From: Rhizobium sp. ASV20
GTDB taxonomy: Bacteria > Pseudomonadota > Alphaproteobacteria > Rhizobiales > Rhizobiaceae
Direction: 5' to 3'
DNA length: 48,175 bases
NCBI RefSeq assembly: GCF_016429015.1
Contig: NZ_JAELTU010000039.1
Coordinates: 1 to 48,175, forward strand
How positions within the stretch are numbered: the first letter of the stretch is position 1; each line of letters opens with the position of its first letter. Made by a program: the position numbers and the translations under genes. Below are positions 25,351 through 34,136 of this stretch, one piece after another. A model generated the notes under the pieces. That model was not told the origin of the DNA. It was given only the letters and a program-made list of their open reading frames with translations, and ran no database searches.

Positions 25351-26595
25351 ATGCTCGATAATCTTCAATCCATCCGGGATGAACCAACAGCAAGGAATGT
25401 TGAGGCTGCGCCGCTGGCGCGCGCCGCGCTTTCGGCGCTCGTCGCCCTTGCGCTGATGGCCTTCGGTATGGGTACGACAGAGACAATCGTCACCGGGTTG
25501 CTGACCGACATCAGCCGTGACCTGATTTCCAGGGACGTAACGGCCGAGGTTCTGCAGTCGGCGGGCTGGCTCGTTTCCGCCTACGCCTGGAGCGTCACCA
25601 TTGCCGCACCCTTGCTGACGATGCTGACATTGCGCCTACCAAGGCGCGGCATATTGATCGCTTCCGGCGTCGTTTTCACCATTGTGCATATAGTCTCCGC
25701 CCTGGCCAACAACTACGGGCTGCTTCTGACGACGCGCATCGTTGCGGCGGGCGTCCACGGCGTCACCGCCGGCATCGCGCTTGTTACGGCGGCGGAGCTG
25801 GTGCCCGAAGACCGTAAAGGCTGGGCGATCGGGATCATGCTGTCCGGCTTTACGATCGCCAATATTCTCGGCGTTCCGCTGGGAACGTTTCTCGGCAGCA
25901 CGTTTGGCGACTGGCGCTCCGCCTTTTGGGCGATCGCGGCATGGGGAGCTGTCGCGACATCGGCATTGGTATTTCTGCTGCCGCCGGTCCGCAGCAACAA
26001 CGATTCATCGCTTCTGCAGGAAATGGCAGCGTTCAAGAGGCCATTGCTGCTACTGGCCCTGCTGGTTTTGGCGCTCGCCTTCGGCAGCAGTTTCGTTGTC
26101 TTCACCTATATCAAGGCCATTCTTGAGGATGTCACGCGGGTTCCACCTATGGCGGTGACGCTTGCGCTGCTGCTGTTCGGATTGGGCATGACGGTCGGCA
26201 ATATCATCGCCTCTCGCAGCGCCGATCGCTGGCCGTTGCACACGATCTATGCGAGCCTGGCGCTGCTTGTCGCTGTCCTGCTGGCGTTCACACAGACCGC
26301 TCATGATCGAATTCTGGCCTTTCCGACCATTTTCCTTTGGGGGATAGGCAGCTATGCCTTCATGCCAGCGGTACTTCTGCGTGTGTTCCAGAAGGCGCAG
26401 ACGGCCCCAAGGCTGGCTTCGGCCATGAACGTTGCAATCTGCAATGCTGGGATTGGTGGCGGTGCATTGCTGGGCGGTTATGTTGTCGCCAGTCCGCTGG
26501 GTCTTATGGCCACACCGATCGTTGCGGCAATGGTTGCCGTCGCCTGCATGGGAGTGATCTTGTTTTCGACCTGGCTCGAACGGCGCATGAGTTAG
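25351..26595 (+). CDS. MFS transporter, AraJ/PbuE-like (DHA1 family)
   Basis: A 414-residue, 12-span major facilitator of the drug:H+ antiporter-1 type close to sugar or nucleoside efflux proteins. Motif A-like and exporter features are visible: GTTETIVTGLLTDISRDL in helix 1, SAGWLVSAYAWSVTIAAPLL in helix 2, and GFTIANILGVPLGTFLGSTFGDWRSAFW around helices 5 and 6. Length and layout are complete. AGAGG lies before the ATG. It is divergent from the lysR-type gene, implying induced efflux of a small molecule. Nearby palindromic arms CAATGA (25240-25245) and TCATTG (25251-25256) are possible LysR contacts. Confidence 0.88.
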   Translation: MLDNLQSIRDEPTARNVEAAPLARAALSALVALALMAFGMGTTETIVTGLLTDISRDLISRDVTAEVLQSAGWLVSAYAWSVTIAAPLLTMLTLRLPRRGILIASGVVFTIVHIVSALANNYGLLLTTRIVAAGVHGVTAGIALVTAAELVPEDRKGWAIGIMLSGFTIANILGVPLGTFLGSTFGDWRSAFWAIAAWGAVATSALVFLLPPVRSNNDSSLLQEMAAFKRPLLLLALLVLALAFGSSFVVFTYIKAILEDVTRVPPMAVTLALLLFGLGMTVGNIIASRSADRWPLHTIYASLALLVAVLLAFTQTAHDRILAFPTIFLWGIGSYAFMPAVLLRVFQKAQTAPRLASAMNVAICNAGIGGGALLGGYVVASPLGLMATPIVAAMVAVACMGVILFSTWLERRMS

Positions 26596-26637
26596 ATCCC
26601 ATGCAATGGCGTAGAAGCCGGCCATCATGGAACACGG

Positions 26638-27699
26638 TCAGTTTCTGGTCCGACGCAAGGTTTCCGAGGGGCTTTCGCCGAAGCGCTCGCGATAGGCGAA
26701 GGCCGTCCGACCCAGATGGCCAAGGCCGCAAGCAAAGACGGCATCAGCGACGGTGAGGTCGGTCTGGCCCGCAAGCAGCGTCCGGCGCAGGGTTTCGAGG
26801 CGAGCGTTCTGTACGGCCTCGAGCAATGTGTGTCCTCGAGCTCGGCGATAGCTGTCCTGCAAGGTGCGCAGGGGAATGCCGGCGGCCTCGGCGATATCGC
26901 TCACCGTGATTGCACGCGTCGCGTTTGAACGGATGTATTCGTCTGCCTTGCGAACGGCCATAGGCCCACTGTCTGGTGTGGGTCGCGCAAGGGCCGGCTG
27001 ATGATTGTGCCGCAATCCGGATAGAAGCAGGCTCGTCAACCCGTCGCGGAGCATGGTTTTGTACGCGAGCGGCATATTGGCCTCAAGCGAGGAACACAGC
27101 ATGAGATCCGCGTGGCGCAAAATGCCTTGCCCGATCGGCGACGTCAGATCGACAGCGGAATCGAACTCAATCCGGCCGGGTTCATTATCGATGAGTTTCC
27201 TCAGATAGTCTTCAACCGGGCCGCGCTCCATCAAGACGATCACCTTCTCGCAGCCTTCCTTCCAGAGCATTCGCGTCGAGAGTGTTGGCGACAGAAGCGT
27301 GGCGCTTTTGCCGGCAACCGCAAGCGTCTGGCTAGTGCCGCATTTCACCAGCGATTCGCCCTTGATCGGGATTTGCAGCAGAAAGAAACGGGAAAGCTCT
27401 CCGGGATCAATCTCTACTTCGGCACCGTAGGAGACGAGATTGATGGAGTATCCGGTCTCTTTCACCAAGCGATGGCGCGCATGAAAACCTTGTTCCGCCT
27501 TGCCTGTTACCATCAGGAAATGCGGGCAGAAGATCTGTCCGATCGCCATGCGCGCATCATCGACATCGCAAGTATCCACCCGCTGGTCGCCGCTCGATCG
27601 TAGTGCCTCTATTCCGATCATTCCGCCCATGACTGCTTTCGCCGCGATTGCTTTCGAAAGTGAGGTTTCTGACCGCCTGTTGCCGGATCTGGACATCAT
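26638..27699 (-). CDS. AraC family transcriptional regulator
   Basis: A 353-residue activator with an N-terminal AraC-binding-like sensor domain (about residues 60-215) and a C-terminal pair of helix-turn-helix motifs (ITVSDIAEAAGIPLRTLQDSYRRARG, then TVADAVFACGLGHLGRTAFAYRERFGESPSETLRR). This layout matches XylS-like regulators of aromatic oxygenation clusters. The first possible start is TTG 27708; ATG 27699 is preferred but lacks a strong ribosome-binding site, so the N-terminus is uncertain. It is divergent from the flavin reductase gene and probably activates the oxygenase operon. The same arrangement is known for IifR beside indole-oxidising genes. Confidence 0.9.
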   Translation of the reverse strand: MMSRSGNRRSETSLSKAIAAKAVMGGMIGIEALRSSGDQRVDTCDVDDARMAIGQIFCPHFLMVTGKAEQGFHARHRLVKETGYSINLVSYGAEVEIDPGELSRFFLLQIPIKGESLVKCGTSQTLAVAGKSATLLSPTLSTRMLWKEGCEKVIVLMERGPVEDYLRKLIDNEPGRIEFDSAVDLTSPIGQGILRHADLMLCSSLEANMPLAYKTMLRDGLTSLLLSGLRHNHQPALARPTPDSGPMAVRKADEYIRSNATRAITVSDIAEAAGIPLRTLQDSYRRARGHTLLEAVQNARLETLRRTLLAGQTDLTVADAVFACGLGHLGRTAFAYRERFGESPSETLRRTRN

Positions 27700-27763
27700 C
27701 TCGCGCAATCTGGATTGCCCTGCGCTCCACTTCGCCGGAACATCGGGGAAATTTTAAGCATGA

Positions 27764-27782
27764 AATGGATCCAAAATCCATT
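27764..27782. repeat. Inverted repeat in the flavin reductase leader
   Basis: AATGGAT (27764-27770) and ATCCATT (27776-27782) flank five bases just before the preferred start at 27802. It could be an mRNA hairpin in the 5' leader or a regulator half-site pair. Confidence 0.35.
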
Positions 27783-27801
27783 CGCCAAGGGAACTAAAAA
27801 G

Positions 27802-28296
27802 ATGGGTAACGAGGAATTCCGCGCCGGCATGCGCAAGCTGGCTGGCGGCGTCACGATTATTACTTCCATCGACAGCACGGGTCAGCGCTGCGGGCTGACC
27901 GCGACTGCGGTTTGTTCGCTCTCGACGGAGCCGCCATCTCTGGTCGCTTGCGTCAACCGCAATAGCTCCGTTGCGGCGGTGGTGGAAAGCACCCGCGTTT
28001 TTGCCGTCAACGTTTTGTCGTCCGATCAGCTTGATGTCGCCGAGGTCTTTGCCGGTCGCGCGGGTCTCGTAAGGGAAGAACGCTTTGCCTCTGGTAAATG
28101 GCGAGCGATCGAGACGGGCGCCCCGGTGCTGCATGATACTGCGGTGACGTTCGAATGCGAGCTTGCCGAGATCAAAGAGTTCGGCACCCACCTTATCCTG
28201 ATCGGTCAGGTCGCGGCCACGCATCTGTCCGAAGGGCGGGATAACCCGCTGCTCTATGGCAACGGCGCATTTTTGACGGCCGCTGCCGTCGCCTGA
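27802..28296 (+). CDS. Flavin reductase component of a two-component monooxygenase
   Basis: A 164-residue protein of the FMN-binding split-barrel flavin reductase family (StyB/HpaC type). It uses NAD(P)H to reduce free FAD or FMN for a partner oxygenase. Family stretches are FRAGMRKLAGGVTIITS, GLTATAVCSLSTEPPSLVACVN (flavin-binding region) and AVNVLSSDQ. ATG 27760 would add 14 residues, but ATG 27802 has AAGGGA upstream and matches the usual N-terminus. It is the first gene of the operon, and the StyA-like oxygenase two genes on is its obvious partner. Confidence 0.9.
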   Translation: MGNEEFRAGMRKLAGGVTIITSIDSTGQRCGLTATAVCSLSTEPPSLVACVNRNSSVAAVVESTRVFAVNVLSSDQLDVAEVFAGRAGLVREERFASGKWRAIETGAPVLHDTAVTFECELAEIKEFGTHLILIGQVAATHLSEGRDNPLLYGNGAFLTAAAVA

Positions 28297-28337
28297 TCGC
28301 ATCTTTTTTAAAATCCAAAGCAAGAAGGGGAATGTCC

Positions 28338-29123
28338 ATGCGTGGACTGGAAGGCAAAACTGCGATTGTTTCCGGCGGTGCTACGCTGATCGGTGAAGGC
28401 GTTGCCAAGGTGCTGTCTGATTATGGGGTGTCGGTCGTTATTGCCGATATCAACAGCGAAGCCGGCAAGGCGGCGGCGGAGCGTTGCGGCAAGAATGTCC
28501 GTTTCATCAAGGCCGACATCACCAGCGACGATGACATCAAATCGCTGATCGACGAGACTGTGAAGGTGACTGGACGGCTGGACTTTCTCGTCAACGTCGC
28601 CTGTACCTATCTCGACAATGGCGCCGACACCACCCGCGCCGATTGGCTCAAGGCCTTCGATGTCAATATCCTGGGGTCAATTGCGCTGATGCAGGCCGCC
28701 CGCCCGCATCTCGCGAAAAACAAGGGCGCCATCGTCAATTTCGGCTCCATTTCCTCGCGTGTCGCTCAGACTGGGCGTTGGGTCTATCCCGTGTCCAAGG
28801 CGGCGATCCTGCAGCTCACCCGAAACCAGGCGATGGATCTCGCGCCGGAAGGCATTCGCGTCAATGCCGTCTCGCCGGGCTGGACCTGGAGCAACGTCAT
28901 GGTGGAACTCACGAAGAACACCCGTGACAAGGCCGACAGCGTTGCGAAGGATTTTCATCTGCTGGGCCGTACGGGCGGGCCGGAGGAGGTGGCGGAGGCC
29001 GTCGCCTTCCTGCTTTCCGACAATGCAAGTTTCATCACAGGCACGGATATCCGCGTCGACGGCGGTTACACGGCAATGGGACCGGAGCGGAACGAACCGG
29101 CGATCCCGCGGCTGATGGATTGA
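28338..29123 (+). CDS. Short-chain dehydrogenase/reductase (SDR)
   Basis: A 261-residue classical SDR. The cofactor motif is modified: the usual TGxxxGIG is SGGATLIGEG. NVAC replaces NNAG. The catalytic Ser and Tyr-x-x-x-Lys are present in SSISS.. and YPVSKAA, and the C-terminus has the common FITGTDIRVDGGY. In the known indole cluster an SDR (IifB) acts on the dihydrodiol-type product of the oxygenase, and a similar role is plausible here (inference). ATG 28332 is an alternative, but AAGGGGA is better spaced for 28338. It lies 41 bp after the reductase gene. Confidence 0.9.
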   Translation: MRGLEGKTAIVSGGATLIGEGVAKVLSDYGVSVVIADINSEAGKAAAERCGKNVRFIKADITSDDDIKSLIDETVKVTGRLDFLVNVACTYLDNGADTTRADWLKAFDVNILGSIALMQAARPHLAKNKGAIVNFGSISSRVAQTGRWVYPVSKAAILQLTRNQAMDLAPEGIRVNAVSPGWTWSNVMVELTKNTRDKADSVAKDFHLLGRTGGPEEVAEAVAFLLSDNASFITGTDIRVDGGYTAMGPERNEPAIPRLMD

Positions 29124-29163
29124 GTGCCGAGCGTCGCGATTTCAAAGAGATAAGGGGAGCGAG

Positions 29164-30402
29164 ATGACAAAGAAGCGAAATTTCACCATTGTCGGCGGCG
29201 GTCAATCAGGACTGCAGCTTGCCTGCGGCCTGCTCGATGCAGGCCATGCGGTTCATGTGGTGCAAAACAGAACGGCCGAAGAAATCGCGGCGGGACGCGT
29301 GCTTTCGAGCCAATGCATGTTCGATGCGGCGCTTCAGAACGAGCGCGATCTCGGGCTGAACTTCTGGGACGAGACCTGTCCGACGGTGGACTCCATCAAT
29401 TTCGTCGTGCCCGCGCCGGATGGTTCTGGCGGCAAGGCGATCGAATGGAACGGCAAGCTGGACGGCCCGGCCCATAGCGTCGATCAGCGCGTCAAGGTAC
29501 CGCGCTGGATGGCGGAGTTCGAGCGCCGTGGCGGTCAATTGACCATCCATGACGCCGGCATTGAGGACCTTGAAACCTATGCCCGGCAAAGCGATCTCGT
29601 GATCGTCGCGGCAGGGAAAGGGGACATCGCCAAGATGTTCGAGCGGGATGCGGAGCGTTCGCCCTTCGACAAGCCGCAGCGGGCGCTGGCATTGACCTAT
29701 GTCACCGGCATGACGCCGCGTCCTGAGCATTCGGCCGTAAACTTCAACTTGATCCCTGGCGTCGGCGAATACTTCAACTTCCCGGCACTTACAACCACCG
29801 GCCCCTGCGACATCATGGTGTTCGAGGGCATTCCGGGCGGCCCGATGGATTGCTGGAAGGACGTCGCATCTCCGGAACAGCATCTCGAGAAATCAAAATG
29901 GATCCTCGATACCTTCCTGCCTTGGGAAGGCGAGCGCAGCCGTCATGTGTCACTGACTGATGACAATGGCCGTCTGGCCGGCGCTTTTGCACCGACGGTC
30001 CGTAAGCCCATCGGCCGTTTGCCGTCCGGCGCACTGGTGCTTGGTCTTGCCGATGCGGTCTGCCTCAACGATCCGATCACCGGTCAGGGCTCCAACAACG
30101 CCTCAAAGGCGGCGAAATGCTATCTCGATGCCATCCTCGCGCATGGCGAAAAGGCATTCGATGCGGCCTTCATGCACGCGACCTTCGAGGCTTACTGGAG
30201 CTACGCACAATATGTTGTCGGCTGGACGAACGCGCTGCTTTCGCCGCCACCGCCGCATGTGCTCAACCTGATGGGATCGGCCCAGGCCTATCCGGCGCTT
30301 GCCCGCCGTATCGCCAATGGTTTCAATGACCCGAGGGACTTCTTCCCCTGGTTTGCCGTACCCGAGGAAGCGGACGCCTATCTGCAGCGGCTCGCCGCCT
30401 GA
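29164..30402 (+). CDS. StyA-like FAD-dependent monooxygenase (styrene/indole oxygenase type)
   Basis: A 412-residue group E flavoprotein monooxygenase. The FAD motif is IVGGGQSGLQLA (residues 9-20), followed by HVVQNRTAEEIAAGRVLSSQCMFDAAL, a stretch characteristic of StyA and indole oxygenases. The substrate-binding domain (about 150-280) and the late FAD contact GLADAVCLNDPITGQGSNNASKAA are present. These enzymes lack NADH binding and take reduced FAD from a separate reductase, here the gene at 27802, to epoxidise styrene or oxygenate indole. The AraC, flavin reductase, SDR and StyA-like grouping matches described indole-degrading iif clusters. The substrate remains a prediction. Confidence 0.92.
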   Translation: MTKKRNFTIVGGGQSGLQLACGLLDAGHAVHVVQNRTAEEIAAGRVLSSQCMFDAALQNERDLGLNFWDETCPTVDSINFVVPAPDGSGGKAIEWNGKLDGPAHSVDQRVKVPRWMAEFERRGGQLTIHDAGIEDLETYARQSDLVIVAAGKGDIAKMFERDAERSPFDKPQRALALTYVTGMTPRPEHSAVNFNLIPGVGEYFNFPALTTTGPCDIMVFEGIPGGPMDCWKDVASPEQHLEKSKWILDTFLPWEGERSRHVSLTDDNGRLAGAFAPTVRKPIGRLPSGALVLGLADAVCLNDPITGQGSNNASKAAKCYLDAILAHGEKAFDAAFMHATFEAYWSYAQYVVGWTNALLSPPPPHVLNLMGSAQAYPALARRIANGFNDPRDFFPWFAVPEEADAYLQRLAA

Positions 30403-30452
30403 GCGCCGCAGGAAACGCGGTGTGCCATGGCGGCCATCACAAAAGAAAACGC

Positions 30453-30479
30453 GCCTCGCCGCATTCGGCGAGGCTTTTT
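30453..30479 (+). terminator. Rho-independent terminator after the StyA-like gene
   Basis: A perfect 9-bp GC-rich stem (30453-30461 with 30466-30474), a CATT loop and TTTTT follow the oxygenase gene. It ends only 17 bp before the next start, so it may also act as an attenuator or read-through filter for the downstream genes. Confidence 0.85.
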
Positions 30480-30496
30480 CCTGCATGAGGTAGATT

Positions 30497-32086
30497 ATGG
30501 CTGAACCGGATTACATCATCATCGGAAGCGGTATCAATGCGCTCGTCGCGGCCGCCCTGCTCGGAAAGAAGGGTAAGAAGGTCCTGATTGCGGAGCGCAA
30601 TGATCGCATTGGTGGTTGTCTGCGCACGGAGGAAATCACCGTCCCCGGCTACCGGCACGATGTCATGGCAACGACGATGGTGCTTTTCCTGACGTCTCCG
30701 GCTTTCGGCGCCATCGGCAAGGATCTTGAGGCGCGCGGACTGGAATTCTGCCATTCGTCGTTGCCGACCGGAGTGCTGCGACCCGACGGCAGTCATGCCA
30801 TTCTCTCGATGGATCGTAAAAGCAACATCGATCGTTTTGAGACGATTTGTGCGGGAGACGGAAAGGCGTTCGACGCGGATATGAACCGTTTTGCGGGCAA
30901 TGCCGGCTTCGTCTTTGGGCTTCTCGGCGGCAATCTCTGGTCCGGCAAAACGGCCAAGCTGGTGGCGAGGGAGGCATGGAAGCATGGCCTGCGCGGCTTG
31001 GCAGCCTGGTTTGGAGAAGCGCTTGCTCCCGCACGCAGCTATCTCGAAAGGACCTATAATTCCGAGGAGCTTCGCGCGCTCTGGGCACCATGGGTGTTGC
31101 ATTGCGGCCTCGGCCCGGAAAGCAACTACTCGGCGGAAATGGCGCGGGTCATCGGCTTTGCCATCGAAGCCGCCGGATGCCCGATCGTCAAGGGCGGCGC
31201 GGAAAACCTGTTGCGCGCCTTTGAGCGGTTGATCCGCGATCACGGCGGCGAGATCATGACGGGCGCGGATGTTGCCAGCATCGAAACGGACAGCTCCGGC
31301 CGGGCAGGGGGTGTCATTCTGGCGGATGGGCGGCGCCTGAAGGCACGGCATGGCGTCATCGCCTCCGTTACGCCCAACCAGCTCTACGACGGCCTTCTGA
31401 AGCATCTCGCCAAACGACTGCCGCAGGAGGTGAGCAAGGGGCTATCAAGCTACCGCTACGGCAAGGGCAATATGCAAATCCACTATGCGCTGAAAAGGCC
31501 GCCGCGCTGGCGTCAGGGCGATGAGTTGGGCAAGGTCGCTCTACTCCATCTGACACCCGGTCTTGATGGCGTGTCTCGTTCCGCCAATGAGGCAGAACGC
31601 GGCCTTCTGCCGGCGGAGCCGACGGTTTGCGTCGGGCAGCCGACGGCTCTCGATCCCAGCCGTGCACCGGATGGTGCGGCGATCCTATGGCTGCAGCTGC
31701 CCGATACGCCACGTTTCATCAAGGGCGACGCTGCGGGTGAAATCGAATGCCCCGGCGATGGTCGCTGGACGGAGCCTTTGCGGGAAGCCTTCGCCGACCG
31801 CATCGAAGCCATGCTGCGCCGTCACATCGAAAACTTCGACGAGGCCGTGCTTGCAAGACGATGCTATTCCCCCGCCGATCTGGAGGCCATGAACGTCAAT
31901 CTTGTTGGCGGCGATCCCTATGGCGGGTTCTGCGGGCTCGACCAGTTCTTTCTCTGGCGTCCGTTCAAGACATCCGTCAATCACAAGACCCATGTACCCG
32001 GTCTCTATCACATCGGGGCATCGACCCATCCCGGACCTGGTCTGGCGGGAGGATCCGGTTTCTTGCTAGCATCCACACTGAAATGA
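30497..32086 (+). CDS. FAD-dependent oxidoreductase, phytoene desaturase/isomerase-like
   Basis: A 529-residue flavoprotein of the CrtI-like NAD(P)/FAD oxidoreductase family. The N-terminal FAD motif is IIGSGINALVAAALLGKKGKKVLIAERNDRIGG, and the C-terminal closing motif is PGLYHIGASTHPGPGLAGGSGFLLA. Such proteins catalyse desaturation or isomerisation and are found in many catabolic clusters with unknown substrates. No carotenoid synthesis genes are nearby, so a role in pigment formation is unlikely. It follows the terminator by 17 bp with a GAGGT ribosome-binding site. Confidence 0.88.
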   Translation: MAEPDYIIIGSGINALVAAALLGKKGKKVLIAERNDRIGGCLRTEEITVPGYRHDVMATTMVLFLTSPAFGAIGKDLEARGLEFCHSSLPTGVLRPDGSHAILSMDRKSNIDRFETICAGDGKAFDADMNRFAGNAGFVFGLLGGNLWSGKTAKLVAREAWKHGLRGLAAWFGEALAPARSYLERTYNSEELRALWAPWVLHCGLGPESNYSAEMARVIGFAIEAAGCPIVKGGAENLLRAFERLIRDHGGEIMTGADVASIETDSSGRAGGVILADGRRLKARHGVIASVTPNQLYDGLLKHLAKRLPQEVSKGLSSYRYGKGNMQIHYALKRPPRWRQGDELGKVALLHLTPGLDGVSRSANEAERGLLPAEPTVCVGQPTALDPSRAPDGAAILWLQLPDTPRFIKGDAAGEIECPGDGRWTEPLREAFADRIEAMLRRHIENFDEAVLARRCYSPADLEAMNVNLVGGDPYGGFCGLDQFFLWRPFKTSVNHKTHVPGLYHIGASTHPGPGLAGGSGFLLASTLK

Positions 32087-32295
32087 GCGAGGAGCCGTAG
32101 CGCCTGAAACTCCTGCGGACGGCCAGCCATGTAATACCTCAGTATCATAGTCATGCCCCTGCAAGTCTCCTAGCCTCGGTCTGTACCTGAACAGGGACTG
32201 GGACCTTGGTGGTTTGGCTGTCCGATAGCATCGTCACACGACAAAGCTACGGCATGCCATGTCCGCGAGTTTCCCAATTGCAGGAGGAGCAAAGC

Positions 32296-33486
32296 ATGGA
32301 CAAGCGGCCCGACTACGTCGCGCCCTATATGGCGATCGGACTTTCAACGATCGTCACGGGAACAGCGGAAAGGCGGCATATCCGCCATAACCTCGAAACC
32401 ATCGAGGAGGCGATCCATGCGGCGATTTCCATCTGCTCGATCAACGCGCCTGTGCGCGTCGTCGCGTTGGCCGAGGGCGCACTGACCGGCTTCACCGACG
32501 AGATCTTCGATGTGCCGCATGTCACGGCCGCAAAGGAAATGTTCATCGATCTTCCCGGTGAGGAAACTGAGGCGCTTGGCAAGCTTGCCAGGCACTATGA
32601 CACCTACATCATCGGACAGTGCAAGGCGCGCTGGCCTGACGTCATGCAAGACCGCTTCTTCAACACGCTCTTCGTCATCGATCGCAAGGGTGAAGTCGTG
32701 CACCGTGCCGCCAAGAACCATATCTGGTGCCGCGAGCGCAGCTGCACGCCGCACGATATTTATGATCGCTGGGTCGAGCGCTTCGGAGACGGAATAGAAG
32801 CCTTCTATCCGGTGTTGCGTACCAACGACATCGGCAATATCGGCACGATATGCTGCTCTGACGGCGAGTATCCGGAGGCGGTGCGCGCTCTGGCGTTCGG
32901 GGGCGCTGAAGTGGTCTATCGACCTTCCGAAGCGATGCCGATGACCGGTTCCGGCTATCCGGGGGGGGGAAGCTGGATGATCCAGAACCGCGCCCATGCC
33001 GATTTCAACAGCGTCTACATGCTCTGCCCGAACATTGGTCCAGTCTATCTCTCGCCGAGTTCGCGGCACCCGATCGATATCGCCGGCGGCAACGGGCACA
33101 TCGTCGACTATCGCGGCAACATCATGTCCCACTCCGCAAGCGGCGCCAACACGATGGTCGCAGCCGTCATCGATATCGAGGCGCTTCGTCAGTTCCGGGC
33201 GATGAATCTCAATTCCAACTGGATGAAGGACCTCCGCACCGAGCTTTTCGCCCGCATGTACGACAGGCCTATCCATCCGCGCAATCTGTGGCTGGAAGCC
33301 GATCCCGCGCGCCATGCCGCTGTCGACGAGATCTACCGGGAAAACATTGCCCGTCTGGTAGAGCGCGGCACATGGACCTTGCCGCATCACGCGGTTGCCG
33401 GCGCGCGCTACACGCCATCTTCGCCGGAAGGCGAAGACGACTGGAACGAGGCCAAGGCGCTGTGGCGGCCTTGGCACAACGGATAA
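32296..33486 (+). CDS. Nitrilase-superfamily carbon-nitrogen hydrolase
   Basis: A 396-residue carbon-nitrogen hydrolase, longer than the usual 270-340. The Glu-Lys-Cys triad is visible: Glu60 in VALAEGALTGF, Lys140 in HRAAKNHIW and Cys187 in TICCSDGEYPEA (C-x-D-x-x-x-P-E spacing). It resembles aliphatic amidases or N-carbamoyl-type members rather than true nitrilases, and has a C-terminal extension of about 80 residues. It would release ammonia from an amide or nitrile. ATG 32296 has GGAGGAGC upstream; the frame is open from 32206. A nine-G tract within the gene (32961-32969) keeps frame. It lies 209 bp after the FAD oxidoreductase and may have its own promoter. Confidence 0.88.
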   Translation: MDKRPDYVAPYMAIGLSTIVTGTAERRHIRHNLETIEEAIHAAISICSINAPVRVVALAEGALTGFTDEIFDVPHVTAAKEMFIDLPGEETEALGKLARHYDTYIIGQCKARWPDVMQDRFFNTLFVIDRKGEVVHRAAKNHIWCRERSCTPHDIYDRWVERFGDGIEAFYPVLRTNDIGNIGTICCSDGEYPEAVRALAFGGAEVVYRPSEAMPMTGSGYPGGGSWMIQNRAHADFNSVYMLCPNIGPVYLSPSSRHPIDIAGGNGHIVDYRGNIMSHSASGANTMVAAVIDIEALRQFRAMNLNSNWMKDLRTELFARMYDRPIHPRNLWLEADPARHAAVDEIYRENIARLVERGTWTLPHHAVAGARYTPSSPEGEDDWNEAKALWRPWHNG

Positions 33487-33590
33487 CAGCAATTGACGGT
33501 CCGTCCGATAGCCGTTTCCGCAGATAAAAATAGGGGTCGCGGAACGGCTGGGCGAACTGTCGAACAATCAAGCCAACTGGGAGATTATCG

Positions 33591-34079
33591 ATGAATTTTC
33601 AACGTTTTTTGCCACCGCTAGTACGGCAGGCGCTGGCTATACCGGCGATCGCGGCACTTGTCTTGTCTGCCGGACTGATCGCGCCCGCCTCAGCTGCAGA
33701 GCCAAAGCCGGATGACATCGTCGGAACCTGGGTCGTCGTCGCGCCTGATGCTCCGTTTACTCATCATATGTTCGTATTCAACGCGGATGGCACCATGCAG
33801 CAGGCCAATCCCGATGCAGGCAATCCGGACAATAGCGACAGCGACGGCAAGGGCATCTGGATTCGCAAGCACGACAAGATTCTCGGCAAATTCGTGGAGG
33901 TGACCGCGGATCGGAAGACGGCGAAGTTCGTCAGTCGCGGCGAGGTTTCCTATGAAGTCGAAGTTTCAGGCAACACGTTGACGGGCACCGCCTCGGCAAA
34001 ATTCTTCGGTCCTGATGAGAAACTGCTGCGAGGGCCTTTGCCGACGCCGCTGGAAGGCAAGCGCGTCACCCTGCCATGA
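33591..34079 (+). CDS. Small secreted lipocalin-like protein
   Basis: A 162-residue protein with a signal peptide cleaved after about residue 35 (ASA/AEPK). The mature part, with DDIVGTWVVVAPDAPFTHHMFVFNADGTMQQANPD and alternating beta-rich stretches (FVEVTADRKTAKFVSRG, YEVEVSGNTLTGTA), looks like a small periplasmic beta-barrel of the lipocalin type. I do not recognise a named family with certainty. It sits between the nitrilase and the APC permease genes and could bind a hydrophobic substrate of the pathway (inference). Confidence 0.75.
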   Translation: MNFQRFLPPLVRQALAIPAIAALVLSAGLIAPASAAEPKPDDIVGTWVVVAPDAPFTHHMFVFNADGTMQQANPDAGNPDNSDSDGKGIWIRKHDKILGKFVEVTADRKTAKFVSRGEVSYEVEVSGNTLTGTASAKFFGPDEKLLRGPLPTPLEGKRVTLP

Positions 34080-34136
34080 GCGGACAGGCTTTCGGTCTGG
34101 TTGCATCTCATCACTCGACTTCTAGGATCCTCGGTC

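Noticed and set aside
30497..32086. Carotenoid desaturase role for the CrtI-like oxidoreductase
   Set aside because: No phytoene synthase or other pigment genes are nearby, and the context is catabolic.
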